Positions 17,977-27,141 are shown, counted from the first letter of the stretch. The stretch is DNA of 38,674 nt from Opitutaceae bacterium UBA3033 (GCA_002367815.1 DFDG01000042.1:1-38674), one strand, 5' to 3'. The notes: generated by a model not told the origin, from the sequence alone. A program made the numbers and translations.

Positions 17977-18963
17977 ATGCCACTCTCTTCAAAATCCATC
18001 CTCAGTCGTGCCCGTTCCTGTATCAGAATCGAGGGCGAAGCACTGGCTGAAACGGCACGGAAACTTGGCCCGGAATTTGTGCAAACCGCCAATGCCATCA
18101 TGGAAATCCTCACCGCTGGGGGTAAACTCATTTTTAGCGGCGTGGGCAAATCGGCGCATATTGCCCAGAAACTTACAGGCACTTTCAATAGCACCGGTGT
18201 GACTTCGTGCTTTCTTGACGCTACCCAAGCACTGCATGGCGATCTGGGTTTATGCAATAAGGGTGACCTCGCCATCCTCTTGAGCAACAGCGGCCAAGTA
18301 GAGGAAGTGCTCAAGCTGGTCCCCGTCTTGAAACGGGCGGGAGTAAAACTCGTGGCATTCACCAGTAATCCCAGCTCCGATCTCGCCCAGAATACCGATT
18401 ATCACTTGATCTACCAAGTTCCGAGGGAAGCCTGCCCACTGGCACTGGCTCCCACAGCCAGCACCACGGCTGCGATGGCCCTAGGTGATGCGCTTGCGAT
18501 GGTGCTCCTGAAAGCTCGTGGCTTTACCCGAGACGACTTTGCTCGTAATCACCCCGGTGGCAATATCGGCGCCATGTTGGTTCGAGTAAAAGACTTCATG
18601 CGAACCGGAGCGCAGGCCCCTATCCTATCCGACAAGGGATCCACGCAGGACGCCATTCTGGCCATGACTAAGGCGAAATGCGGATGCATTGCCCTTATCA
18701 ATCAAAAATCAGGAAAACTCACCGGTATATTGACCGATGGTGATTTTCGGCGCAGTGCACTGTCCGGACCTGATTTTCTGCAAAAGCCGGTTAGCATTTT
18801 CATGTCCCGTTCACCCAAAACCATTCGAGAAGACGCCTTGGGGGTGGATGCATTGGGGATATTCGAAAAATATAAAATCGATGACCTCGTCGTTGTAAAT
18901 GCCAGCGGCAAACCTATCGGGATCGTCGATGGACAGGATTTGCCCAAGTTAAAAATCGTATGA
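17977..18963 (+). CDS. kdsD: D-arabinose-5-phosphate isomerase (KpsF/GutQ family)
   Basis: Interconverts D-ribulose-5-phosphate and D-arabinose-5-phosphate, the first committed step to Kdo for lipopolysaccharide. The 328 residues have the standard layout: a SIS sugar-isomerase domain (~35-180, with GKLIFSGVGKSAHIAQKLTG, ALHGDLG and LLSNSGQVEEV), the linker NHPGGNIGAML, and two CBS domains (~205-328, ending IGIVDGQDLPKLKIV). The start gives the usual N terminus. The last four bases overlap the next gene's start (ATGA), so the downstream oxidoreductase is translationally coupled. It is divergent from the lipoprotein gene with 75 bases between starts. Confidence 0.93.
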   Translation: MPLSSKSILSRARSCIRIEGEALAETARKLGPEFVQTANAIMEILTAGGKLIFSGVGKSAHIAQKLTGTFNSTGVTSCFLDATQALHGDLGLCNKGDLAILLSNSGQVEEVLKLVPVLKRAGVKLVAFTSNPSSDLAQNTDYHLIYQVPREACPLALAPTASTTAAMALGDALAMVLLKARGFTRDDFARNHPGGNIGAMLVRVKDFMRTGAQAPILSDKGSTQDAILAMTKAKCGCIALINQKSGKLTGILTDGDFRRSALSGPDFLQKPVSIFMSRSPKTIREDALGVDALGIFEKYKIDDLVVVNASGKPIGIVDGQDLPKLKIV

Positions 18964-20219
18964 TCAAACCAGCGAACGTCGGTATCATCGGCATGGGTGG
19001 ATTCGCAGGTTGGCACCACAATACTGTGGCCAAACTCGAGGAAACTAATCAGGCAAAGCTCATCTGCACCTGTGACCCAAATGCGGCCGCGTTCGCCACT
19101 GAACAGCAGAACTGGAAATTGGCCGACCGCGGCGTCAGTGTTTTCCCCCACTATCGACAGATGCTGGATGTCTGCGGCAAGGAGCTGGATCTTCTGGTGG
19201 TGCCGACCCCCATCAATCTGCACCGCGAGATGCATCGAGCTGGAGTGGAAGCGGGCATTCCCGTCTATCTGGAAAAGCCTCCAACCCTAGATTATCGCGA
19301 ACTGGAGGAGATGATCACCCTCGACCAGCAAGCCCGAAAATCAACGTTGGTCGCATTCAATTTCATCGTCGAACAACCACGCATTGCCCTCAAACAGCGA
19401 CTGCTCCACGGGGAATTTGGCGCCATCAAAGGAGCAAATTTGATGGCCCATTGGCCCCGCCCCGCCGATTATTTTAAACGGGTAAGTTGGGCTGGACGAT
19501 TGATGATGGACGATCGGGTTGTGCTCGACTCCTGCTTCGGTAACGCGAACGCCCATTTTGTCCATAACCTGCTTTTTTGGCTCGGTTCAGGTGAAATCTC
19601 CAGCTGGGCTCAAATTTCAACGGTTCAAGCAGAGCTCTATCGTTCACATGCGATTGAAGGTGCCGATACCTTTTTCGTGCAGGCCGATACCACTGGTGGC
19701 CACACCATGCGTTTTGCGGTGACCCATGCTTGCGCAGGCCAAACTTCCCACAGTGAAACTATTCTCTGCGAAAAAGCAGACCTGCACTATATCGTCGGTC
19801 GTCACGCAGAAATTCGATGGCACGACGGACGCAGCGAAAGAATTGAGGTCGGCCCGTTCGATGGATTGACCAAAAATCATCTGGCATATTATCGATACCT
19901 CAGGGGCGAAAGCAATCGACCTGCGACCAGTTTGGTCGATTCCCGGCCTTTCGTAATTCTAAATGATCTGGCGCATGTTTCCAGTGGGCAGATATCAGCC
20001 ATCCCCGCCGAAAGGATCACTCACGTCAGGGATGAAAAAGAACAAAAGGATTACATCAATGTCGCGGGAATGACGGGGGCCATCGACCGCTTTTTGCAAA
20101 AGGGGGACTGGCCGGGTGCCCATGGGTGGAATCGTGAGACCGGCGCCAAGGTGACGGTTCATGATTTGTCCCGTTTTCACGAAACGGTTCGTTCCATGTT
20201 GGCTGCAGTGGTGCGTTGA
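18960..20219 (+). CDS. Gfo/Idh/MocA family oxidoreductase
   Basis: NAD(P)-dependent oxidoreductase of 419 residues; substrate not predictable. The N-terminal dinucleotide loop is intact (VGIIGMGGFAGWHH, residues 7-20) and the family EKP motif is present (YLEKPPTLDY, ~100). The C-terminal domain is longer than usual, with a unique tail that includes HVRDEKEQKDYINV and a Trp-containing end. It starts inside the kdsD stop codon, so the two are coupled, which hints at a sugar-phosphate or surface-polysaccharide role. It is unrelated in detail to the truncated paralogue at the window start. The fumarase gene follows after 30 bases. Confidence 0.85.
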   Translation: MIKPANVGIIGMGGFAGWHHNTVAKLEETNQAKLICTCDPNAAAFATEQQNWKLADRGVSVFPHYRQMLDVCGKELDLLVVPTPINLHREMHRAGVEAGIPVYLEKPPTLDYRELEEMITLDQQARKSTLVAFNFIVEQPRIALKQRLLHGEFGAIKGANLMAHWPRPADYFKRVSWAGRLMMDDRVVLDSCFGNANAHFVHNLLFWLGSGEISSWAQISTVQAELYRSHAIEGADTFFVQADTTGGHTMRFAVTHACAGQTSHSETILCEKADLHYIVGRHAEIRWHDGRSERIEVGPFDGLTKNHLAYYRYLRGESNRPATSLVDSRPFVILNDLAHVSSGQISAIPAERITHVRDEKEQKDYINVAGMTGAIDRFLQKGDWPGAHGWNRETGAKVTVHDLSRFHETVRSMLAAVVR

Positions 20220-20249
20220 TATTTTCCAATTGCTGCTCAAATTGGACTG

Positions 20250-21890
20250 ATGGCAATGCCACCTTTTCAATTTCAAGAACCATTACCGCTTGGTCCGGAC
20301 GATACCGACTACCAATTAATTTCCAAGGAAGGTATTCGCACAGCCGAGTTTGACGGCCGGGAAATTCTGAAGATTGATCCCGAGGCTCTGGCCTTTCTGG
20401 CCCAGCACGCCTTTCATGATTGTTCGTTCATGCTGCGAACCAAACATCTGCAGCAAGTCGCCGCCATCCTCGAAGATCCCGAGGCCAGCACCAATGATCG
20501 TTATGTCGCCCTGACGCTCCTTAAAAATGCAGAAATCGCTGCACAAGGAATTCTACCTTTTTGCCAGGACACCGGAACGGCAATCATCATGGGGGAAAAG
20601 GGCCAGCAAGTTTGGACCGGCGCAAACGATGCCGAGTGGCTGAGCCGAGGGGTCTATGAATGCTACACCAAGGAGAACCTACGTTACTCCCAGGCTGCTC
20701 CCGTCGATATGTTCAAGGAAAACAATACCGGCACCAATCTTCCTGCCCAGATCGACCTCTACGCGACGGAAGGTGACGAATATAAATTTCTCTTTGTGGC
20801 CAAAGGAGGGGGTTCCGCGAACAAAACTTTTCTTTTCCAGGAAACCAAAGCCCTGCTAAATCCGAAAAGTTTGGAGAAATTCATCATAGACAAGATGGGG
20901 CACCTCGGCACCGCCGCCTGTCCACCCTATCACCTTACGTTCGTTATCGGCGGAACCAGCGCCGAGACCTGCCTCAAAACGGTGAAACTCGCCTCAACCA
21001 AGTATCTCGATTCATTACCAATCAGCGGTAATGAGCATGGGCGCGCTTTCCGTGATATCGATCTGGAAGAGAAAGTGCTGCAACTTGCCCAAGCCACGGG
21101 TATTGGAGCTCAATTCGGTGGCAAGTATTTCGCCTTGGATGTCCGCATAATTCGTCTACCCCGCCACGGAGCTTCGTGTCCGGTTGGCCTGGGCGTTTCC
21201 TGCAGCGCCGACCGCAATATCAAAGCAAAGATAACCAAAGAAGGTATCTTCCTCGAAAAGCTTGAAAGCAATCCGGGACGATTTGTGCCAGCCAGTGAAC
21301 GCACCCTCAAGACCGATCACGTGGTGAAGATTGATCTGAACCAGCCCATGCCAAATATTCTGGCTGAACTTAGTAAACACCCCGTGACTACCCGGGTGTT
21401 GTTGAGCGGCCCTTTGATCGTCGCACGTGATATTGCTCACGCCAAACTCAAGGAGCGGATCGATGCCGGTCAGGGGCTGCCGCAATACCTCAAGGATCAC
21501 CCCGTATACTATGCCGGTCCGGCTAAAACACCCAAGGGGTATGCGTCCGGCAGTTTTGGGCCCACCACGGCCGGCCGGATGGACAGTTACGTGGACTTAT
21601 TCCAGTCTCATGGCGGTTCCATGGTAATGCTCGCCAAAGGCAATCGCAGTCCACAAGTCACCAAGGCATGTAAACAGCACGGTGGATTTTATCTAGGGAG
21701 TATCGGTGGACCGGCCGCAATTCTGGCCAAAGAGAATATCAAGAAAGTTGAGTTGCTCGAATATCCCGAGTTGGGGATGGAAGCAATTTGGCGAATCGAA
21801 GTGCAGGATTTTCCGGCCTTCATATTGGTCGATGACAAAGGTAACGACTTTTTTGCTGATGGCTGCGGGGCGTGCCTGCCCAAAACCTGA
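20250..21890 (+). CDS. fumA: Class I fumarate hydratase (Fe-S, FumA/FumB type)
   Basis: Interconverts fumarate and malate using an oxygen-sensitive [4Fe-4S] cluster. It is a single 546-residue chain with both class I halves: an N-terminal alpha domain with [10 protein letters not shown] and a C-terminal beta domain with [16 protein letters not shown] and GSIGGPAA. The three cluster cysteines fall at Cys105, Cys224 (AACPPYH) and Cys318 (VSCSADRN), the same numbers as in E. coli FumA, which also supports the chosen ATG at 20250. A second ATG six bases on is possible. A tartrate dehydratase role cannot be excluded from sequence alone. It follows the oxidoreductase gene by 30 bases and ends eight bases before the convergent yjbQ-like gene. 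Confidence 0.93.
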   Translation: MAMPPFQFQEPLPLGPDDTDYQLISKEGIRTAEFDGREILKIDPEALAFLAQHAFHDCSFMLRTKHLQQVAAILEDPEASTNDRYVALTLLKNAEIAAQGILPFCQDTGTAIIMGEKGQQVWTGANDAEWLSRGVYECYTKENLRYSQAAPVDMFKENNTGTNLPAQIDLYATEGDEYKFLFVAKGGGSANKTFLFQETKALLNPKSLEKFIIDKMGHLGTAACPPYHLTFVIGGTSAETCLKTVKLASTKYLDSLPISGNEHGRAFRDIDLEEKVLQLAQATGIGAQFGGKYFALDVRIIRLPRHGASCPVGLGVSCSADRNIKAKITKEGIFLEKLESNPGRFVPASERTLKTDHVVKIDLNQPMPNILAELSKHPVTTRVLLSGPLIVARDIAHAKLKERIDAGQGLPQYLKDHPVYYAGPAKTPKGYASGSFGPTTAGRMDSYVDLFQSHGGSMVMLAKGNRSPQVTKACKQHGGFYLGSIGGPAAILAKENIKKVELLEYPELGMEAIWRIEVQDFPAFILVDDKGNDFFADGCGACLPKT

Positions 21891-21898
21891 CGGCCAGT

Positions 21899-22318
21899 TC
21901 ATTCTCCGGTCACCGTAACAATCAATCGACGTATTTGGGCACGCCGTCGATGTTCCCACAAAAATACGCCCTGCCACGTGCCCAGCAAAAGTTGAGTATT
22001 TGAAAATGGCACTGATTCACTGGTGCGCGTCAGCGCCATCTTGATGTGACTGGGCATGTCATCGGCCCCTTCAAAGGTATGGGTATATTCAGGATCGTTC
22101 TCCGGCACCAATCGATTCAACCATGCGACCAAATCATGCCGGGCAGAGGGATCGGCATTCTCCATTATCACGAGACTGCAACTTGTGTGCTGACAAAACA
22201 CCGAGAGCACTCCCTTGGACAGGCCGCTGCCAACCAGAACCTTTTCTAAATCAACCGTGATTGCGCAGAGATCGGCTCCGATGGACTGCAGATTGAGGGT
22301 CTGTTGATATACCGCCAT
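21899..22318 (-). CDS. YjbQ/UPF0047 family protein
   Basis: Small cytoplasmic protein of the YjbQ family (often labelled secondary thiamine-phosphate synthase; the physiological role is uncertain). The 139 residues contain the family core: FCQHTSCSLVIMENADPS, TFEGADDMPSHIKMAL and LGTWQGVFLWEHR. These bring together the conserved His, Cys and Asp residues around the proposed active site. Length and domain are complete. It lies downstream of the class II fumarase on the same strand, separated by 25 bases, so the two may be co-transcribed. There is no thiamine biosynthesis gene nearby to support the name. Confidence 0.9.
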   Translation of the reverse strand: MAVYQQTLNLQSIGADLCAITVDLEKVLVGSGLSKGVLSVFCQHTSCSLVIMENADPSARHDLVAWLNRLVPENDPEYTHTFEGADDMPSHIKMALTRTSESVPFSNTQLLLGTWQGVFLWEHRRRAQIRRLIVTVTGE

Positions 22319-22343
22319 GCTGGATAAAGAGAGGTATCGTCAC

Positions 22344-23732
22344 TTAGTGCGAAGACGCAGGATTTTCGGGTCTCGTCATGCTCACCGGATCCAAGGCTTT
22401 ATCCAAGTCCTCCGCGGTCATGAGTTCGCGCGCGAGCACGACTTCGCGCAGAGTTTTACCAGACGCCAGTGCCTCCTTCGCCACACTTGCTGCAGCATCA
22501 TAACCAAGATAGGGATTCAACGCAGTGACCAGCATGAGCGATCGTTCCATCAACTCCCGGCATCGACCTTCATCTGCTTCCAATCCATCAACACATTTTA
22601 CGGCAAACACCTGCGCTCCGTTAGCCAGACAGTGCACTGATTCATGCAGGCAATGCGCCATCAATGGCAGAGTGACATTAAGCTCAAGTTGCCCTTCATG
22701 ACCGCATGAGACCACCGTCTGAGACAATCCCTGCACATAAAGCCCGACTTGAACCAACATCTCACTCATCACGGGATTAACTTTACCGGGCATGATGGAC
22801 GATCCCGGCTGGGTTGGCGCTAGTTTCAACTCAGCCAATCCAGCCCGTGGGCCCGAACCGAGCAACCGAATGTCATTGGCAATTTTCGAGAGGCTGCCGG
22901 CAACGACAGCCAGGATGCCCGCCACTTCGACACAATCATCACGCGCCCCTTGAGCTTCGAAATGATTGGCTGCCTCGTGAAACGTAATCCCGGTTTCTTG
23001 GCTTAATCCTGCACAGACCCGCTCGGCAAATTCAGGGTGCCCATTGATGCCGGTGCCAACTGCTGTGCCGCCGACCGCGAGTTCACTCAACAGCTCGACC
23101 GCTCGTAGGATTCGAACCTCTGCTTTTAATACTTGGGCAGCATAACCGGAAAATTCCTGCCCCAAAGTGAGAGGCGTTGCATCCATCAGATGGGTTCGTC
23201 CTATTTTCACCACGTTTTCGAATGCTGCTTGTTTACGCGTCAAAGACTCACGCAACTGCACCAGAGCCGGCAAAAGGTTGTTCCGCAAAGCCACGGCAAC
23301 ACTCACGTGCAGCACAGTCGGAATAATGTCATTGGACGATTGTCCACAGTTCACGTCATCGTTTGGATGCACCACCGTTGCCTCTCCCGCCAATTGAGTC
23401 GCACGTCGCGCGATTACTTCATTGGCATTCATGTTGGTTGATGTGCCGGAACCGGTTTGAAATACATCAACCGGAAATTGTTTCCCATGATTTCCTGCCG
23501 CGATTTCAAATGCCGCCTGGCGAATAAATATACTTTTGGATGGGGTGATCCGACCAAGATCCTCATTTACCTGAGCGGCCACAGCTTTTACCAAGCCCAA
23601 ACCACGAATGAACGCAGCTGGCAAGGGTCGTCCGCTGATGGGAAAATTCAAAACGGCCCGTTGCGTCGATGCGCCCCATAATGCCTCATCTGGCACAGAC
23701 ATCTCTCCCATGGAGTCTTTTTCAGTGCGCAT
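22344..23732 (-). CDS. fumC: Class II fumarate hydratase
   Basis: Iron-independent, oxygen-stable fumarase of the aspartase/fumarase superfamily. The ATG at 23732 gives the usual N terminus (MRTEKDSMGEMSVPDEALWGAST). An ORF start nine codons further up (23759) would extend towards the terminator of the upstream gene and is unlikely. Family blocks seen are QTGSGTSTNMNANEV, GRTHLMDATPLTLGQE and the signature loop PGSSIMPGKVNP (around residue 310-320, holding the catalytic serine). The protein has 462 residues, typical for FumC. A chemically unrelated class I fumarase is encoded on the opposite strand less than 500 bases away. Confidence 0.95.
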   Translation of the reverse strand: MRTEKDSMGEMSVPDEALWGASTQRAVLNFPISGRPLPAAFIRGLGLVKAVAAQVNEDLGRITPSKSIFIRQAAFEIAAGNHGKQFPVDVFQTGSGTSTNMNANEVIARRATQLAGEATVVHPNDDVNCGQSSNDIIPTVLHVSVAVALRNNLLPALVQLRESLTRKQAAFENVVKIGRTHLMDATPLTLGQEFSGYAAQVLKAEVRILRAVELLSELAVGGTAVGTGINGHPEFAERVCAGLSQETGITFHEAANHFEAQGARDDCVEVAGILAVVAGSLSKIANDIRLLGSGPRAGLAELKLAPTQPGSSIMPGKVNPVMSEMLVQVGLYVQGLSQTVVSCGHEGQLELNVTLPLMAHCLHESVHCLANGAQVFAVKCVDGLEADEGRCRELMERSLMLVTALNPYLGYDAAASVAKEALASGKTLREVVLARELMTAEDLDKALDPVSMTRPENPASSH

Positions 23733-23760
23733 TATGAAAATACTAGGGGATGAATCCAAA

Positions 23761-23793
23761 AAAGCAAAAAGCCCCGCAATTTCTGCGAGGCTT
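23761..23793 (-). terminator. Rho-independent terminator after the anti-sigma-like gene
   Basis: On the minus strand a 9-bp stem (23784-23792 with 23770-23778, one G-T wobble) with a 5-base loop is followed by TTTTT and, after GC, a second T run. It lies about 25 bases past the stop at 23815 and just before the fumC start, so it separates the sigma/anti-sigma unit from fumC. The plus strand also has a T run (23795-23800) but a mismatched stem. Confidence 0.82.
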
Positions 23794-23814
23794 GTTTTTT
23801 AGAATCCGATAAGT

Positions 23815-24684
23815 TCAGAACTTAAAAGCGACCCGGTCGGCTTTCACCCCGAATCGACTGATGCTGTCGTAAAGCCGTTCCTCGGTCAGGCTTCGATTTA
23901 TCTGGTTGGCCGAAACTCGTTCTCCGTCACCATTGGATGAATAGCTTACCGCAGACAGTGAGCTCGCCAGCAATCGATTCGAGCGACGATTATCACTCGA
24001 AGCGCGCACTTTGGCCAAAGGATCGACCACTGGGGTTTTGACGCGAGGTGCGAGCAAGACATCCATGCCTGAAACCCGTTCTATCATCTGCACCAACCCG
24101 GGGGAACTGGCTCTAACCGCTTCCAAATTAGCGGCAATCATGCGCGCCGCAGGTGAGTATTTATACTCCGCATTGGTTCCACCACTTAACATCGGCACCA
24201 AGCTTGAAACATGATCGGAGGTTGAGATATCAGACGAGTTTTCCTGAGCTACGTTGTCCATGGCTTGAGTGTCAGCCATATTATCCTCGCTCGAGCCGGC
24301 ACCTGCGACCGACTCAATTTGGCGAGAGTGTTTCTCCGGCAGAACAACAGCCACCGCCGCTCCGGGTAAGGTATCGATCTTTCTTTGCACCACAACGGGT
24401 GAGAATTCTGCATCCACTGCTTGAGGCATCCTATACTCACTCACAGTTAAAAAGGTGAGAGCCAGAATGGCGGTTGCGCCGACGGGAAGTTGATAATGTG
24501 CGACCCTCGCACTGATACGAATAAACGGAGCCCACCATGGCCGGGGCTCTACAATGGCAGCGAGCTGTTTGGTGCGTAAATCGCGTTCAAATTGCGGCCA
24601 AAAATCAGGTGCTGGCCGCTCCGCACGTTTTACACGAATCAGTTGCTCTAGAGTTACTTGGGGTGAATTGCGGGGAGGTGTCAT
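23815..24684 (-). CDS. Membrane protein, probable anti-sigma factor
   Basis: No homologue recognised by name. Role inferred from position: its start overlaps the ECF sigma gene's stop by four bases (ATGA). The 289 residues have a cytoplasmic N-terminal helix region with DFWPQFERDLRTKQLAA (residues 27-43), one membrane segment (~66-82, LPVGATAILALTFLTV), then a long extracytoplasmic region rich in Ser, Asp and Asn. That topology suits a transmembrane anti-sigma factor. The usual zinc anti-sigma motif (HxxxCxxC) is absent. The C-terminal third contains repeated Ser-Asn-Arg stretches and looks poorly ordered. A terminator follows the gene. Confidence 0.65.
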   Translation of the reverse strand: MTPPRNSPQVTLEQLIRVKRAERPAPDFWPQFERDLRTKQLAAIVEPRPWWAPFIRISARVAHYQLPVGATAILALTFLTVSEYRMPQAVDAEFSPVVVQRKIDTLPGAAVAVVLPEKHSRQIESVAGAGSSEDNMADTQAMDNVAQENSSDISTSDHVSSLVPMLSGGTNAEYKYSPAARMIAANLEAVRASSPGLVQMIERVSGMDVLLAPRVKTPVVDPLAKVRASSDNRRSNRLLASSLSAVSYSSNGDGERVSANQINRSLTEERLYDSISRFGVKADRVAFKF

Positions 24685-25328
24685 TTACGGATAAAGGGCT
24701 GTAGCTCTGACTGAAGCTGTTGTTTGGCATAGTGCAGACGGGAGCGCACAGTGCCCACCGAGCAATTCATAATCTCGGCAATCTCTTGATGACTAAGGCC
24801 ATCTATTTCGAATAATGTAACCACGGTTCTATGTCTGATAGACAATTTTTGCATGGCATCGTTCAATCTTTCCTGAAGTTCTTTTACAAAAGTATTACGT
24901 TCAACACCTGTGTTATCTGTAAGTGCTTCAATGACTTCTGCTGATTGACGGTCGTTTTCATCCACTTTTTCCAAGCTAAAAAAAGTCCTGAGGCGATTTT
25001 TCCGCAAATGAGTCAGCGTCGAATTGACTGCAATTCGATATAACCAAGTAAAAAACGATGACTGCCCTTGGAATCGATTAATGGACTGAAAAGATTTTAT
25101 GAAAGCATCTTGCGTGAGATCAGCCGCGTCTTCGCGATTGGAAGTCATGTTATAAATCACGCCATACACTCTCCCACGATATCGCAAAGTTAGCACATCG
25201 AATGCCGCGACATCGCCCGCTTGGACACGTCGAACGATATCCCAGTCAGAATCAGCCTCAAGCTGACGCTCTGGCGATGCCACCAACGGCTTACCAATTG
25301 CTTTGAGCGCATCCATCGCTTGGTCCAT
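24681..25328 (-). CDS. ECF-type RNA polymerase sigma factor
   Basis: Sigma-70 family group 4 (RpoE-like) factor, 215 residues. Region 2 spans ~28-100, with ADLTQDAFIKSFQSINRFQG and SFFTWLYRIAVNSTLTHLRK. Region 4 spans ~150-205, with the helix-turn-helix LSHQEIAEIMNCSVGTVRSR. The N-terminal ~25 residues are an unusual extension before region 2. AAAGG in the minus-strand leader lies 7 bases before the ATG and can serve as a Shine-Dalgarno. It is translationally coupled to the membrane protein downstream, the classic sigma/anti-sigma pairing, and probably responds to an envelope signal. The polyprenyl synthase gene lies 54 bases upstream on the same strand with no hairpin between them. Confidence 0.93.
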   Translation of the reverse strand: MDQAMDALKAIGKPLVASPERQLEADSDWDIVRRVQAGDVAAFDVLTLRYRGRVYGVIYNMTSNREDAADLTQDAFIKSFQSINRFQGQSSFFTWLYRIAVNSTLTHLRKNRLRTFFSLEKVDENDRQSAEVIEALTDNTGVERNTFVKELQERLNDAMQKLSIRHRTVVTLFEIDGLSHQEIAEIMNCSVGTVRSRLHYAKQQLQSELQPFIRK

Positions 25329-25382
25329 AAACGCCTTTCAGTTCAACAGAGCAAACGGAAATTAACCCCAAATAGTGCCTAA

Positions 25383-26408
25383 TTACGCCTTAAGGGAGCC
25401 AATCTGAGACCGAAGCACATCGCAAAGCTGACCCAGTAAAGGAGTTGGAGATTCATCCGGCCATTTCCGCAGGTTTTTTTCAGCCAGCACTATCTCCTCT
25501 TGGACAGCAGCGGCCACAATTGAAAAGACGTCATATTGGGACATTTGCTCCATGCGCAGGGCTATTTGCCCTGGACTGCGGCCACAGATTTCATCGATCA
25601 ATGTCAGTTTTTCAGCCTCAGGCAATTTTTCCATGAGCACCTGCAGTGGAAGGGTGATCTTACCACTGGAAAAATCAGTCCCGAGTGTCTTGCCGATCCT
25701 GTGCTCATCACCATAGAAGTCTGCCAGATCATCATATATCTGGTAGGCGATTCCGAGGTGGCGTCCAAACATGGCCACATCCTCGACATAAGCCGGAGCC
25801 GCATTTGAAAGCCGGGCTCCCAAAAAGCAGGATACTCGAAATAATTCAGCGGTCTTCAAATCGATAATCCGCCAGTAGTCCTCGCGAGTCACGTGAATGG
25901 ATCCGCGTCGCATCGTCTGCACAATCTCTCCTGCGCATACCTTGCGCGTTGATTCCGATACCATGTGACAAACCTCAGTAGTGGGAAATTTAGCCGCCAA
26001 ATGGAGAGCATGTGAAAATAATGCATCGCCGAGCAAAACCGCAGCCGTTGGTCCAAACTTGCGGGCCGCAGTATCGCGGTTCCGACGCATGTCCGCTCCG
26101 TCCATAATATCATCGTGCACCAAGGTGGCCAAATGAACGAGCTCTACGACCGCGGCCGCTTTCACCAGATCAGCGGCAGGCGTTGTTTGTTGATTCCAAC
26201 CACTTAAAAATACCAGCGCAGGTCGAATGCGTTTGCCTGAAGTATCGATGCAGTAGTCCGCCATACTGCGAATCTCCGGCTCAAACGCCTCCACCTGCAG
26301 TCGTAAAAAGTCGTCCAGAGCCGACATATGCGGCTTGAGGCCGGCAAACACCGCCCCAAAAGTTGGCGCAGGTGCTACTGAAATATCCAATGGGTGAATG
26401 CGGTGCAT
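25383..26408 (-). CDS. Polyprenyl diphosphate synthase (long-chain trans type)
   Basis: Condenses isopentenyl diphosphate onto an allylic primer; probably makes the quinone side chain. Both aspartate-rich motifs are present: DDIMD, followed by DMRR, and DDLADFYGDE (residues 104-108 and 231-235 counted from 26423). The KRIRPALV block is also there. The residues before the first motif (LATLVH) are small, as in long-chain (IspB/HepT-like) rather than farnesyl synthases; this is a family-based inference. The ATG at 26408 (341 residues) is used; an alternative start at 26423 adds five residues. It is divergent from the CPBP protease gene. Related names: IspB or octaprenyl/heptaprenyl diphosphate synthase. 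Confidence 0.88.
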   Translation of the reverse strand: MHRIHPLDISVAPAPTFGAVFAGLKPHMSALDDFLRLQVEAFEPEIRSMADYCIDTSGKRIRPALVFLSGWNQQTTPAADLVKAAAVVELVHLATLVHDDIMDGADMRRNRDTAARKFGPTAAVLLGDALFSHALHLAAKFPTTEVCHMVSESTRKVCAGEIVQTMRRGSIHVTREDYWRIIDLKTAELFRVSCFLGARLSNAAPAYVEDVAMFGRHLGIAYQIYDDLADFYGDEHRIGKTLGTDFSSGKITLPLQVLMEKLPEAEKLTLIDEICGRSPGQIALRMEQMSQYDVFSIVAAAVQEEIVLAEKNLRKWPDESPTPLLGQLCDVLRSQIGSLKA

Positions 26409-26464
26409 CAGAAATACAGGCATAGCCAGAATCAGGATAATTGCTAACCAATACTCATTCTCTC

Positions 26465-27073
26465 ATGTCACAAAACCCACTGCTAATTCTCCTTATGATC
26501 GGTGCTGGTGTTTATATCGGCTGGTTATGGTGGGAGGATATGCAGAGCGCTCTGCGGGAAAAGGTAAATCCTCAAGCCCTACCCGGTGCTGTGCCGACCA
26601 ATAGGAAAGCCATAATCATAGCGTGTCTGGGCAGTCTGCTGTTATTGGCGGGAGAGACTTTTGGCGAATATCAGCTGGGTGTGGTCGCAGAACAATCCCA
26701 CATTACGGTTCTTTTTGCCCTCAACACTTTGGTCGCACCGATTATCGAGGAAATAATATTCCGCGGCTACATGGTGATCAATAATCGAGGCAGAGCGATT
26801 AGATGGATTGGGATTGTTTTGGCATCAGCAATTTTTGCCCTGCTCCATCCATTTCTCTGGGTTTGGGATGACGGGCTGGTTCTCACCCTTACGACCAAGG
26901 GTGCTTTCAGCACCATAGCCGCCTTCACTTTTTCCCTGTGGTTTTACCGCGTAAGGTTTAATCGCTGGAATCCTTCACACTCGTTACTCCCTTGTTTTGC
27001 CGCTCACGCCACGAAAAATCTCGGCGTGATTATGATCAAAGCTGCCCAAGGATTTCTTACCGGAATCTGGTAA
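26465..27073 (+). CDS. CPBP-family intramembrane glutamic protease
   Basis: Polytopic membrane protein of the CPBP (Abi/CAAX-protease-like) family. The ATG at 26465 gives 202 residues; an in-frame TTG at 26441 is less likely. The motif set is complete: EExxxR (Glu95, Glu96, Arg100 in EEIIFRGYMV), the FxxxH motif (His128 in FALLHPFLW) and HxxxN (His181, Asn185 in HATKNLG). About six hydrophobic segments are visible. Bacterial members have been linked to bacteriocin self-immunity, membrane-protein processing and anti-sigma cleavage. No substrate is suggested here, although a sigma/anti-sigma pair lies about 1.8 kb away. Confidence 0.87.
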   Translation: MSQNPLLILLMIGAGVYIGWLWWEDMQSALREKVNPQALPGAVPTNRKAIIIACLGSLLLLAGETFGEYQLGVVAEQSHITVLFALNTLVAPIIEEIIFRGYMVINNRGRAIRWIGIVLASAIFALLHPFLWVWDDGLVLTLTTKGAFSTIAAFTFSLWFYRVRFNRWNPSHSLLPCFAAHATKNLGVIMIKAAQGFLTGIW

Positions 27074-27104
27074 ATAAAAAGCCGCCCCCTTACAGGAGCG
27101 GCTA
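27074..27104 (-). terminator. Rho-independent terminator of the pilus/secretion operon
   Basis: On the minus strand a 9-bp stem (27095-27103 with 27080-27088, one G-T wobble) and a short loop are followed by TTTTTATTTA. It sits about 40 bases after the secretin stop codon. On the plus strand the CPBP gene ends here too, but no T run follows the stem in that direction. Confidence 0.82.
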
Positions 27105-27141
27105 TAAGAAAATATCCCGGGGAGAATTTATTCTCCCGTTA

